NCBI GenBank assembly: GCA_965112735.1 | Contig: OZ218951.1 | Span: forward strand, 930,001 to 994,000 | DNA length: 64,000 bases | Direction: 5' to 3' | Source of the DNA: Phaeosaccion multiseriatum | Taxonomy: Eukaryota > Ochrophyta, other classes | Part shown: positions 56,301 through 64,000 of the stretch, one piece after another | Numbering within the stretch: position 1 is the stretch's first letter | Layout: each line of letters begins with the position of its first letter | Position numbers and translations under genes: made by a program | Notes under the pieces: generated by a model | The model's input: only the letters and a program-made list of their open reading frames with translations | Told to the model about the DNA's origin: nothing | The model's database searches: none

Positions 56301-59300
56301 TCGTTCTTGTGGTGTACTCCGTCACTACTGTCTTTGCTCCCACAGCCTCATGGTGGAGAAGTGGGTTTCCCGAGTCTTCGGTCGATCGCGCTTGGGGGGG
56401 AGCCGCTACAGCAAGAGCAGGTCGATTACTGGAAGCACCGAGTGCGACTGGGAAATTCTTATGGACCCACAGAGACGGCGGTGTCAGTCACCTGGCACGA
56501 GTACACACCCGGGGCCCTTTCGAGTTGGTTCGTCATCGGCAAGCCTCGAGCCGGCGTGCAAGTGTATGTGGTGGACAAGCGTCTGCAGTTGGTGCCCCAG
56601 GGCGTGGAGGGAGAGCTTTGCATTGGGGGGAGACAGCTGGCGCGTGGGTACTTGAATCGCCCAGAGCTCACGTCGAAGGCCTTCATCCCCGCGCCCTTCC
56701 TGGAGGACCAGTGCAGGGTGTATCGTACGGTAAGTCGCAATGGTAGCCCACGGGTGTGCGGCTTTGTGTGTGTGTTGTGTGTCTGTACATTCGACTTGCT
56801 TTTCGCATACCATGCAATGACAAGCAGAGAGCGCAGGGGGGGGTAGGAGGTTGATTTCTCTGCTGCCCTGTGCACTGCTCTGATCTGACGCGTGTCAAAC
56901 TTAAAACCGTTCTGACAGGGCGACTTGGTGCGGCAGGTGGCAGACGGATCGCTGGTGTTTAGGGGTCGCCGAGACTCTCAAGTGAAGGTGCGCGGCCATC
57001 GCATTGAGCTGGGCGAGGTGGAGGCTGCGCTGCTCCATCAAGAGGGTGTGAGGAGCGCTGTGGCAGCCGTGGACAGAGAGCGCGAGACGGTTGTGGCGGC
57101 TCTGACACCTTCTAGTGCCGAAGTTGATATGGTGCTGCAAGGAGTGAGCAAGCTGCTACCGGCATACATGGTGCCGAGCACGGCTGTGGCCATGGATGCT
57201 CTACCAATGACGAGCAGCGGGAAGCGAGACGTGAAAGAGGTTCTAGGAGCCATTCGAGCGACACATCATGATAGTCCTGGCAGGCAGCGGAGCATATGCA
57301 TCAGCGATGACGCACCTACGGACGACACCACCCGTCAAGTGCTCGACATTATGCGAGAGGCCATTGGGCGACCGGATCTGCGAGCCAGCGGCGACTTGTT
57401 CGCCGAGGGAGGCACTTCGCTTGACGCTGCAAGTGTTACAGCACGCATCCGCGCAGAGGTGCCAGGCTTCGAGGTGAGTGGGATGGAAGGTTGCCATAGT
57501 GGTGTGGCCGGTAGTTCCAAATGGTATTGCTAATGTAGGTCTTGCCCTTCGGATGTCTTTACTCGTTGCACTCGTTGCTGTACTCAGGCGCTCCGAGTGG
57601 CAGACATGTTCCAGACACCCACCGCGAGGGGTGTGTCTCGCTTATGTGCGAGCAGGGAGGACACACTTCCTGGCATGATGGTAATACCGCGAGTTGGCGA
57701 CCATCGTGAGGCTCCAGCGTCGTACCAACAGGAGCACATGCTGCTGTCGGACCTGGCGCTGCGAGCGGGCGACCCAGACGGGAGGGCGCGATACAACGTG
57801 CCCATGCTTCTACCCATGCCCAGCTCCGAATCGGAGAGAGAGCCCAGCGAGGTTGTGGACGGCTTGTCCCGTGCCCTGTGCGCCATGGTGGAGCGTCACG
57901 ATGTTCTGAGATTGGCGCTAGGCTGGTCACCGGAGGGGACGCTGCAGCAGGTGCGGCTGCAGACCACAGCAGCGGAGGTTGTGGCGTCAGTGCTCCTGTC
58001 CGCAGAGGCGAACAGCGTCGAAGAGGCCGAGAGCGTGCTATTGGCAGAGGCGGGGCGCCTGTTTGACTTGGAGGAGGAAAGGCCACTCTGGCGCAGCACC
58101 ATCGTCACCGTTGCACCGCCCCAGGATGGTGAGAAGGAGTACCCGCTGGGGCGGCAAGCGGTGCTGTGTGTCTTCCACCACTCCATCATGGATGGGTGGT
58201 CGTACCCACTGTTCTCGCGAGAGCTGTTGGTCCTGTGGGGGGCTGTCGTGTCTGGCCGAGAGGCGACAGAGGCGCTAGCGGCTCTGCCGTTTGGGTATGC
58301 GGACTACTCCCGGTGGCAGCGGTCGCGACTGGACGGGGACAACGGCCTGGCCCTGGAGCAGCTGTTGGAGTACTGGCAGGGGCAGCTAACGGGGGCGTCT
58401 TCACTGACCCTGCCCCTCGACCGACCGCACGGTGCTTTCGGCCCGCATCTGACGGAGACTATAGGTCAAGACGGGATTGTGGGGGGGCGCGGCGGGAGTG
58501 TTGCTGTTGTTCTGCCGGCTTCGCTCATAGTGAAGCTGAGCAAGCTATGCTCGAGTAGCTCCGCCACGCTGTTTGTGGGGCTCATGGGCGCGTTCCAAGT
58601 GCTGCTGGCTCGTGTGTGCGGAGCGGAGGATGTGGTGGTGGGCACTGCGCACTTCGGAAGGGACATGGCGCAAGGCTTGGAGGGAGTGCTGGGATGCTTC
58701 GTCAACACCCTCGCGTTCCGTCTGGGCCTGGGAGGAAGCCCCAGCTTTCGGGAGGTGCTGCTTCGCGTACAGGTCGCGTATCTGGGTGCCATGAAGCATG
58801 CCGAGGCACCGTTCCACAAGGTGGTGGAGCGGGCCCAGCTGGGTAGAAAGAGTGGTGGCAAGGCGCTACAAGCCTTCTTTGTACTGCAGGAGGGAAATGC
58901 CAGCGCCGTGGAGGAGGAGGCCCACCTGTCAGCTGGAGCACTCCACAAGATCATGACGGAGGAGGCTGGACAGCAGCAGGGCAATGACGTTAGCCAGACT
59001 GACATCGAGCTAAGCCTTGTGCGCAGCACGGACAGTGCGTCGGACATGCACGGCAGCCTGTGCTACAATACGGCGGTATTCGACCAGGCCACAGTGGAGA
59101 CCCTGGCGCGGAGCTTCCTGGCGCTGCTGGAGAGTGCAGTGGGCAGGCCGGGCGAGAGCGTGTGGAAGCTGGGTCTCTCGGCACACGAGGACCGTGTGAA
59201 GGTGGTGGAGACGCTGAGCGGCGCTGCACTGGTGGCGGAGGATGCCAATGGAGACGAGGAGGGAGGTGCAGAGGAAGCATCGCCACCACCGCCCCTCCTG

Positions 59301-62300
59301 CACGCGGCTTTCGAAGAGATGGCCTCTCGCAGTCCGGAGCAGGAAGCCCTGCACGAGTATGAGACAGGTCGGGTGATGAGCTACGGGGAGCTCAATGGGC
59401 ATGCGAATGCGGTGGCGTGCATGCTGCAGGGGAGGGGCGTGCGGCCGGAGTGCCTGGTGGGGGTGCTGATTGCTGGGGACTGCGTGGAGGCGGTTGTGGC
59501 AGTGCTGGGCGTGCTCAAGGCCGGGGCGGCGTACGTGCCCCTGGATCCCGAGCATCCCGATGACAGGCTGTCGATGATCGCACAAGACGCAGGGCTGAGC
59601 GTCGTTCTGACGACGGCAGAGGCAGCAGGCGAGTCTGAGGTGCTGGCAACCGCCGATGCCAGCTTAGCGCGGCGTGTCGGAGACGTGAGCTGTGTGGACG
59701 TGGTGGCTGTGATGCAAGTGGAGAGTACCGCGGAGCTTGTGTGCCACGCGGTGGGCGAGAGCATGGCGTACGTGATCTACACATCCGGTAGCACAGGCCG
59801 GCCAAAGGGCGTGATGATTGAGCACAGAAGCACGGCCTGCTTCATGGCGACTCTCTACGAATTCGAACTGACAGTGACAGCATCTTCGCGCGTGCTTCTG
59901 AGCAGCGCTTTGACTTTCGATGTGTCTGTGGCGTTGCTGTTCGGGACGTTGTCGTGCGGGGCGAAGCTGTGTTTGGCAGAGAAGGGCTCCCTGCTGAACG
60001 ACCTGCCGGAGCTGATACGGTGTTTCGGGGTGACGGAAGCTGAATTTACCCCCTCACTGTTGTCACTGCTGAAACCGGGAGACATTATGGAGGAGGGCAC
60101 CTTACGGTCCATCGCTTTGGGTGGGGAGACAGTGAAGCAGGATCAAGTGGACATGTGGAGGCACCATGTGCGCCTCGTTAATAGCTACGGTCCAACAGAG
60201 GCGACGGTTTCCGCGACCGCACATGAGTACTCCTCTGGGGCCCTGTCGAGCGCATCTGTCATCGGCAAGCCTCTGACCGGCGTGCAAGTGTATGTGGTGG
60301 ACAAGCGTCTGCAGCTGGTGCCTCAGGGCGTGGAGGGCGAGCTGTGCATTGGGGGGAGACAGCTGGCGCGTGGGTACTTGAACCGCCCAGAGCTCACGTC
60401 GAAGGCCTTCATCCCCGCGCCCTTCTTGACGGACCAGCGCAGAGTGTATCGTACGGTAAGTCGAAAAGGTTGCCCATGGGTGTGCGGCTTTTTGTGTGTG
60501 CGTGTATTGTGTGTACATTTGGCTTGCTTTTGGCCTGTCATGCAGTGAAAAGCAGAAAACGCACGGGGGGGGGGGATGGAGGTAGTTCTCTGTGTTGCCC
60601 TGTGCACTGCTCTGATCTGACGCGTCTCAAACTTAATACATTCTGATAGGGTGACTTGGTGCGGCAGCTGGCAGACGGATCGCTGGTGTTTAGGGGTCGC
60701 CGAGACTCTCAAGTGAAGGTGCGCGGCCATCGCATTGAGCTGGGCGAGGTGGAGGCTGCGCTGCTCCATCAAGAAGGTGTGAGGAGCGCTGTGGCAGCCG
60801 TGGACAGAGACCGCGAGACGGTTGTGGCGGCTCTGACACCTTCTAGCGCCGAAGTTGATATGGTGCTGCAAGGAGTGAGCAAGCTGCTACCGGCATACAT
60901 GGTGCCGAGCACGGCTGTGGCCATGGATGCTCTACCAATGACGAGCAGCGGGAAGCGAGACGTGAAAGAGCTTCTTAGAGCCATTCGAGAGGCACATGAC
61001 CATGGCCCTGGCAGGCAGCGGAGCCTAGGCGTCAGCGATGACGCACCTATGGACGACACCACCCGTCAAGTGCTCGACATTATGCGAGAGGCCATTGGGC
61101 GACCGGATCTGCGAGCCAGCGACGACTTGTTCGCCGACGGAGCCACTTCGCTTGACGCTGCAAGTGCCACAGCACGCATCCGCGCAGAGGTTCCAGGCTT
61201 CGAGGTGAGTGGGGTGGAGGGCTGTCTTTCTGGTGTGGCCGGTAGTTCCAAATGGTTTGCTAATATAGTTGTGTACCGTCGGATATCCTTACTCGTTGCT
61301 GTACTCAGGCGCTCCAGGTGGCAGAGATGTTCCAGACACCCACCGCGAGGGGTGTGTCTCGCTTATGTGCGAGCAGGGAGGACACGCTTCCTGGCATGAT
61401 GGTGATACCGCCTGTTGGCGACCATCGTGAGGCTCCAGCGTCGTACCAACAGGAGCACATGCTGCTGTCGGACCTGGCGCTGCGAGCGGGCGACCCAGAC
61501 GGGAGGGCGCGATACAACGTGCCCATGCTTCTACCCATGCCCAGCTCCGAATCGGAGAGAGAGCCCAGCGAGGTTGTGGACGGCTTGTCCCGTGCCCTGT
61601 GCGCCATGGTGGAGCGTCACGATGTTCTGCGATTGGCGCTAGGCTGGTCACCGGAGGGGACGCTGCAGCAGGTGCGGCTGCAGACCACAGCAGCGGAGGT
61701 TGTGGCGTCAGTGCTCCTGTCCGCCGAGGCGAACAGCATCGAAGAGGCCGAGAGCGTGCTATTGGCAGAGGCGGGGCGCCTGTTTGACTTGGAGGAGGAA
61801 AGGCCACTCTGGCGCAGCACCATCGTCACCGTTGCACCGCCCCAGGATGGTGAGAAGGAGCACCCGCTGGGGCGGCAAGCGGTGCTGTGTGTCTTCCACC
61901 ACTCCATCATGGATGGGTGGTCATCCAAGCTGTTCTCGCGCGAGCTGTTGGTCATGTGGGGGGTTGTCGCGTCTGGCCGAGAGGCGACGAAGGCGCTAGC
62001 GGCTCTGCCGTTTGGGTATGCGGACTACTCGCAGTGGCAGCGGTCGCGGCTGGACGGGGACAACGGCCTGGCCCTGGAGCAGCTGTTGGAGTACTGGCAG
62101 GGGCAGCTAACGGGGGCGTCTACACTGACCCTGCCCCTGGACCGACCGCACGGTGCTTTCGGCCCGCATCTGACGGAGACTGTAAGTCAAGATGGGATTG
62201 TGGGGGGGCGCGGCGGGAGTGTCGCTGTTGTTCTGCCGGCTTCGCTGATAGTGAAGCTGAGCAAGCTATGCTCGAGCAGCTCCGCCACGCTGTTTGTGGG

Positions 62301-64000
62301 GCTCATGGGCGCGTTCCAAGTGCTGCTGGCTCGTGTGTGCGGAGCGGAGGATGTGGTGGTGGGCACTGCGCACTTCGGAAGGGACATGGCGCAAGGCTTG
62401 GAAGGAGTGCTGGGATGCTTCGTCAACACCCTCGCGTTCCGTCTGGGCCTGGGAGGAAGCCCCAGCTTTCGGGAGGTGCTGCTTCGCGTACAGGGCGCGT
62501 ATCTGGGTGCCATGAAGCATGCCGAGGCACCGTTCCATAAGGTGGTGGAGCGGGCCCAGCTGGGCACAAAGAGTGGTGGCAAGGCGCTACAAGCCTTCTT
62601 TGTACTGCAGGAGGGAGATGCCAGCGCCGTGGAGGAGGAGGCCCAGCTGTCAGCTGGAGCACTCCACGAGATCATGACGGAGGAGGCTGGAGAGCGGCAG
62701 GCCAATCAGTTTAGCAAGACTGACATCGAGCTAAGCCTTGTGCGCAGCACGGACAGTGCGTCGGACATGCACGGCAGCCTGTGCTACAATACGGCGGTGC
62801 TCGACCAGGCCACAATGGAGACCCTGGCGCGGAGCTTCCTGGCGCTGCTGGAGAGTGCAGTGGGCAGGCCGGGCGAGAGCGTGTGGAAGCTGAGTCTCTT
62901 GGCACACGAGGACCGTGTGAAGGTGGTGGAGACGCTGAGCGGCGCTGCACTGGTGGCGGAGGATGCCAATGGAGACGAGGAGGGAGGTGCAGAGGAAGCA
63001 TCGCCACCACCGCCCCTCCTGCACGCGGCTTTCGAAGAGATGGCCTCTCGCAGTCCGGAGCAGGAAGCCCTGCACGAGTATGAGACAGGTCGGGTCATGA
63101 GCTACGGGGAGCTGAATGGGCATGCGAATGCGGTGGCATGCATGCTGCAGGGGAGGGGCATGGGGCCGGAGTGCCTGGTGGGGGTGCTGATTGCTGGGGA
63201 CTGCGTGGAGGCGGTTGTGGCAGTGCTGGGCGTGCTCAAGGCCGGGGCGGCGTACGTGCCCCTGGATCCCGAGCATCCCGACGATAGGCTATCGATGATC
63301 GCACAAGATGCCGGGCTGAACGTCGTTCTCACAGCAGCAACTGGGGCGGACCATGTGGAACAAGGCCTCCCCACAGGCGGTAGGTCGGCTCGCTCCGTCG
63401 GAGGCGCGAGCTGTGTGGATGTGAGGACCATGATGCAGCTCGAGGGGGCTGCTACGACAGTCTCTGAGGTGGAGTGTAAGGCCGTCTATAACAATGTGGC
63501 GTATGTGATATACACGTCTGGAAGCACCGGGCGACCGAAGGGTGTGGTGGTCGAGCATAGAAACGCGGCCGGCTTCATGGCGACGATCTACGAAACGTTA
63601 CTGGGCACTATAGACCCTTCGTCACGGGTGCTACTGAGCAGTGCTTTGACTTTCGACATGTCGGTGGCATTGATCTTCGGGGCTCTGTCATGCGGGGCGA
63701 CGCTCTGCCTGGTACAAAGGCTCTCCATGTTGAGCGAGCTGCCAGAGGTTGTGCGCTCGCTTGGGGTATCGTTCTTGGGGTTCACTCCGTCACTACTGTC
63801 TTTGCTCCAACAGCCTCATGGTGGAGAAGTGGGTTTCCCGAGTCTTCGGTCCATCGCGCTTGGGGGAGAGGCCTTACGTCAAGAGCAGGTCGATTACTGG
63901 AAACACCGAGTGCGACTGGGCAATGCTTATGGACCCACAGAGACGGCGGTGGCAGTCACCTGGCACGAGTACACACCGTCTGCCGTGCCGAGCGCGTCCG
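32340..64000 (+). CDS. Giant hybrid type I PKS-NRPS megasynthase with fatty acyl-AMP ligase starter (3' partial)
   Basis: Sixteen exons: 32340-32768, 32968-33642, 33877-34193, 34352-34395, 34541-35265, 35462-36089, 36231-36717, 36850-37145, 37874-39278, 39542-43831, 44086-50199, 50357-56729, 56919-57473, 57588-60455, 60650-61204 and 61309 to the edge. All joins keep frame, giving at least 9,484 codons. Order: FAAL-ACP-KS-ACP-KS-AT-KR-ACP-KS-AT-DH-ER-KR-ACP-KS-AT-KR-ACP-C-A-PCP-C-A-PCP-C-A. The release domain lies beyond the window. The start is the first ATG in frame; about 85 Gly/Ala/Lys-rich residues precede the FAAL. No adjacent PPTase, transporter or tailoring gene is visible in the window, so this is a single-gene assembly line rather than a bacterial-style operon. 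The inferred product is a fatty acid extended by polyketide units and at least three amino acids. The acceptor at 39541 (CAAG) is the weakest junction. Module entries below give the motifs. Confidence 0.93.
32640..35865 (+). other. Loading module: FAAL-ACP1
   Basis: The fatty acyl-AMP ligase spans exons 1-5. Motif A3 is '[16 protein letters not shown]' (about 33396), and the FAAL hallmark 'SWLPQYHDMGLV' is split by the intron 33643-33876. Further motifs are 'PDFAYALC', 'AAYGLAEH', 'YLRTGDLG', '[20 protein letters not shown]' and the terminal 'KTTSGKIRR'. FAALs form fatty acyl-adenylates and pass the acyl group to an ACP instead of CoA. ACP1 follows, its phosphopantetheine Ser at 35708-35710 in 'EAGMTSVMM' (Thr-Ser replacing the usual Asp-Ser). 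The starter is therefore a free fatty acid. Confidence 0.88.
35945..38590 (+). other. Module 1: KS1-ACP2 without AT or reductive domains
   Basis: KS1 keeps the catalytic triad: Cys in '[12 protein letters not shown]', His in '[12 protein letters not shown]' and His in '[10 protein letters not shown]'. It differs from the other KS domains at flanking positions (DAACSS for DTACSS; HATGT for HGTGT). Only ~80 residues separate it from ACP2 (Ser at 38452-38454 in '[11 protein letters not shown]'), so there is no AT, KR or DH. It may pass the acyl chain to ACP2 without extension, or use an AT in trans. Introns at 36090-36230, 36718-36849 and 37146-37873 interrupt KS1. Confidence 0.85.
37317..37765. 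repeat. ~440-bp CCCT tetranucleotide repeat in a KS1 intron
   Basis: Almost pure pyrimidine on the plus strand, built from CCCT/CCTC units with occasional CCTT variants, filling most of the 728-bp intron 37146-37873. This intron lies between the two catalytic His motifs of KS1. Mirror symmetry of such tracts allows triplex (H-DNA) formation. Long open frames through it are repeat artefacts. Confidence 0.95.
38630..43130 (+). other. Module 2: KS2-AT1-KR1-ACP3
   Basis: KS2: '[12 protein letters not shown]', '[12 protein letters not shown]', '[12 protein letters not shown]'. AT1 (about 40230-41310): '[10 protein letters not shown]', '[11 protein letters not shown]', and 'HAFHSPLM', the HAFH signature of malonyl-CoA-specific ATs. 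KR1 (about 41350-42640): cofactor motif 'GGLGGLGLV', 'HAAGALDD' (LDD, B-type stereochemistry), Lys in 'APKLHGAW', Ser in 'SYSSTAG', Tyr in 'TNYAAANS'. ACP3 Ser at 43008-43010 in 'AGLDSMAS'. There is no DH, so the module should leave a beta-hydroxyl. Intron 39279-39541 interrupts KS2. Confidence 0.9.
40236..52130 (+). repeat. Near-identical AT cassettes (three copies)
   Basis: Segments of about 1.08 kb at 40236-41312, 44756-45830 and 51056-52130 differ by only scattered bases. Identity begins near the '[10 protein letters not shown]' codons and breaks abruptly after 'FPWY' in copy 2, while copies 1 and 3 stay near-identical on into the KR. Confidence 0.9.
43195..49510 (+). other. Module 3: KS3-AT2-DH-ER-KR2-ACP4 (fully reducing)
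   Basis: KS3 has '[12 protein letters not shown]' and the two His motifs after intron 43832-44085. AT2 (about 44750-45830) is nearly identical to AT1 and carries HAFHS. DH (about 45850-46740): '[12 protein letters not shown]' corresponds to HxxxGxxxxP but has Asn for the Gly; the second motif '[11 protein letters not shown]' keeps the Asp. ER (about 47430-48370): '[10 protein letters not shown]' and cofactor motif '[12 protein letters not shown]'. KR2 (about 48400-49000): 'GGLGALGLV', 'HAAGVLDD', '[10 protein letters not shown]', 'QANYAAANA'. ACP4 Ser at 49379-49381. The module should deliver a saturated two-carbon unit. Confidence 0.9.
49575..53960 (+). other. Module 4: KS4-AT3-KR3-ACP5
   Basis: KS4: '[12 protein letters not shown]' (Leu replaces the usual Ala before the Cys), His motifs '[12 protein letters not shown]' and '[12 protein letters not shown]'; intron 50200-50356. 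AT3 (about 51055-52130) has HAFHS. KR3 (about 52170-53460) keeps Ser ('SYSSTSA') and Tyr ('QSAYAGANA'), but the LDD motif of KR1 and KR2 is replaced by 'VNGAKRM', which suggests the opposite (A-type) hydroxyl stereochemistry. ACP5 Ser at 53832-53834. It is the last ketide step before the peptide modules. Confidence 0.9.
54000..57660 (+). other. NRPS module 1: C1-A1-PCP1
   Basis: C1 has '[14 protein letters not shown]' (HHxxxDG intact, about 54484) and joins the polyketide to the first amino acid. A1 has '[14 protein letters not shown]', 'NSYGPTE', 'YRTGDLVR' (split by intron 56730-56918), '[10 protein letters not shown]' and 'SSGKRDVKE' (A10 Lys). By-eye pocket residues in PheA order are D-V-A-W-I-L-S-V-S-K; I know no matching substrate. 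PCP1 Ser is at 57417-57419 in 'EGGTSLDAA', with intron 57474-57587 inside the PCP. No epimerase or methyltransferase is seen. Confidence 0.9.
54861..63480 (+). repeat. Tandem NRPS module repeats, ~3.7-kb period
   Basis: The segment starting TCCGCCACGCTGTTTGTGGG occurs at 54861, 58561 and 62281, i.e. 3,700 and 3,720 bp apart. Near-identity extends through the second half of C, the linker and the first part of A. C2 and C3 are near-identical over their whole length, and the A8-PCP exons (56919-57473, 60650-61204) and their flanking introns are clearly homologous. Confidence 0.9.
57690..61380 (+). other. NRPS module 2: C2-A2-PCP2
   Basis: C2 has '[14 protein letters not shown]' (about 58173). 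A2 keeps all core motifs ('[14 protein letters not shown]', 'NSYGPTE', 'YRTGDLVR' split by intron 60456-60649, 'SSGKRDVKE'). By-eye pocket is D-V-A-E-I-L-S-V-S-K; the Glu in place of the Trp of A1 suggests a different, perhaps basic or polar, substrate. PCP2 Ser is at 61148-61150 ('DGATSLDAA'); intron 61205-61308. Confidence 0.9.
61410..64000 (+). other. NRPS module 3: C3-A3 (truncated by window end)
   Basis: C3 has '[14 protein letters not shown]' (about 61894) and is nearly identical to C2. A3 is closer to A1 than to A2 and runs off the edge after '[17 protein letters not shown]'. By-eye pocket so far is D-M-A-G-I-L-A-V-A. Its PCP and any further modules or release domain lie outside the window. 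Confidence 0.9.

Noticed and set aside
32340-64000. Bacterial contamination or very recent bacterial transfer as source of the PKS-NRPS
   Set aside because: Sixteen exons with consistent GT-AG introns, shared intron positions among KS domains, and base composition like the flanking genes argue for long nuclear residence. An ancient bacterial origin is still possible.
1-64000. tRNA or rRNA genes
   Set aside because: I saw no cloverleaf-like A/B box pairs or rRNA-like conserved stretches when reading the gaps; a covariance-model search would be decisive.

Overview
The window is nuclear DNA of a eukaryote, not a bacterium. Every recognisable gene is split by GT-AG introns that keep reading frame, the introns are strongly pyrimidine-rich on the coding strand, and the families are eukaryotic (SNARE, kinesin, TFIIH subunit MAT1, GTPBP1-type GTPase, RWP-RK factor). 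High GC, genes 0.2-2.5 kb apart, RWP-RK together with a giant type I PKS/NRPS, and abundant simple repeats suggest a unicellular alga. A stramenopile such as the Nannochloropsis/Microchloropsis group would fit, but that placement is inference.

Layout. Positions 1-3764 (+) hold the 3' part of a probable secreted SGNH-like hydrolase with three carbohydrate-binding-like repeats. Positions 4148-6324 (+) encode a SNAP-type Qbc-SNARE carrying a C2H2 zinc finger and an extra C-terminal domain. Positions 8198-11227 (-) encode an RWP-RK transcription factor. Positions 13764-15782 (-) encode MAT1/TFB3 and share a 159-bp divergent promoter with the GTPBP1-like GTPase at 15942-20633 (+). Positions 22802-30003 (-) encode a kinesin-6-like motor with a C-terminal SAP motif, divergent from a small unknown gene at 30216-30993 (+). 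The gaps hold simple repeats, a short terminal-inverted-repeat element present twice, and little else that can be read.

The right half (32340 to the window end) is one gene with at least 16 exons and at least 9,484 codons. It encodes a hybrid polyketide synthase/non-ribosomal peptide synthetase. Domain order is FAAL-ACP | KS-ACP | KS-AT-KR-ACP | KS-AT-DH-ER-KR-ACP | KS-AT-KR-ACP | C-A-PCP | C-A-PCP | C-A..., continuing past the right edge. A fatty acid would be activated and loaded, extended with malonyl units, reduced to different degrees, and then joined to at least three amino acids: a lipopeptide-type product, inferred from architecture.

The most interesting signal is how this gene evolves. 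Three AT cassettes are almost identical. Two AT-KR blocks are almost identical except for an exchanged KR catalytic half. The C-A-PCP unit repeats with a 3.7-kb period, introns included. Two almost identical A domains differ chiefly at the residues lining the substrate pocket. All four KS domains carry an intron at the same place.
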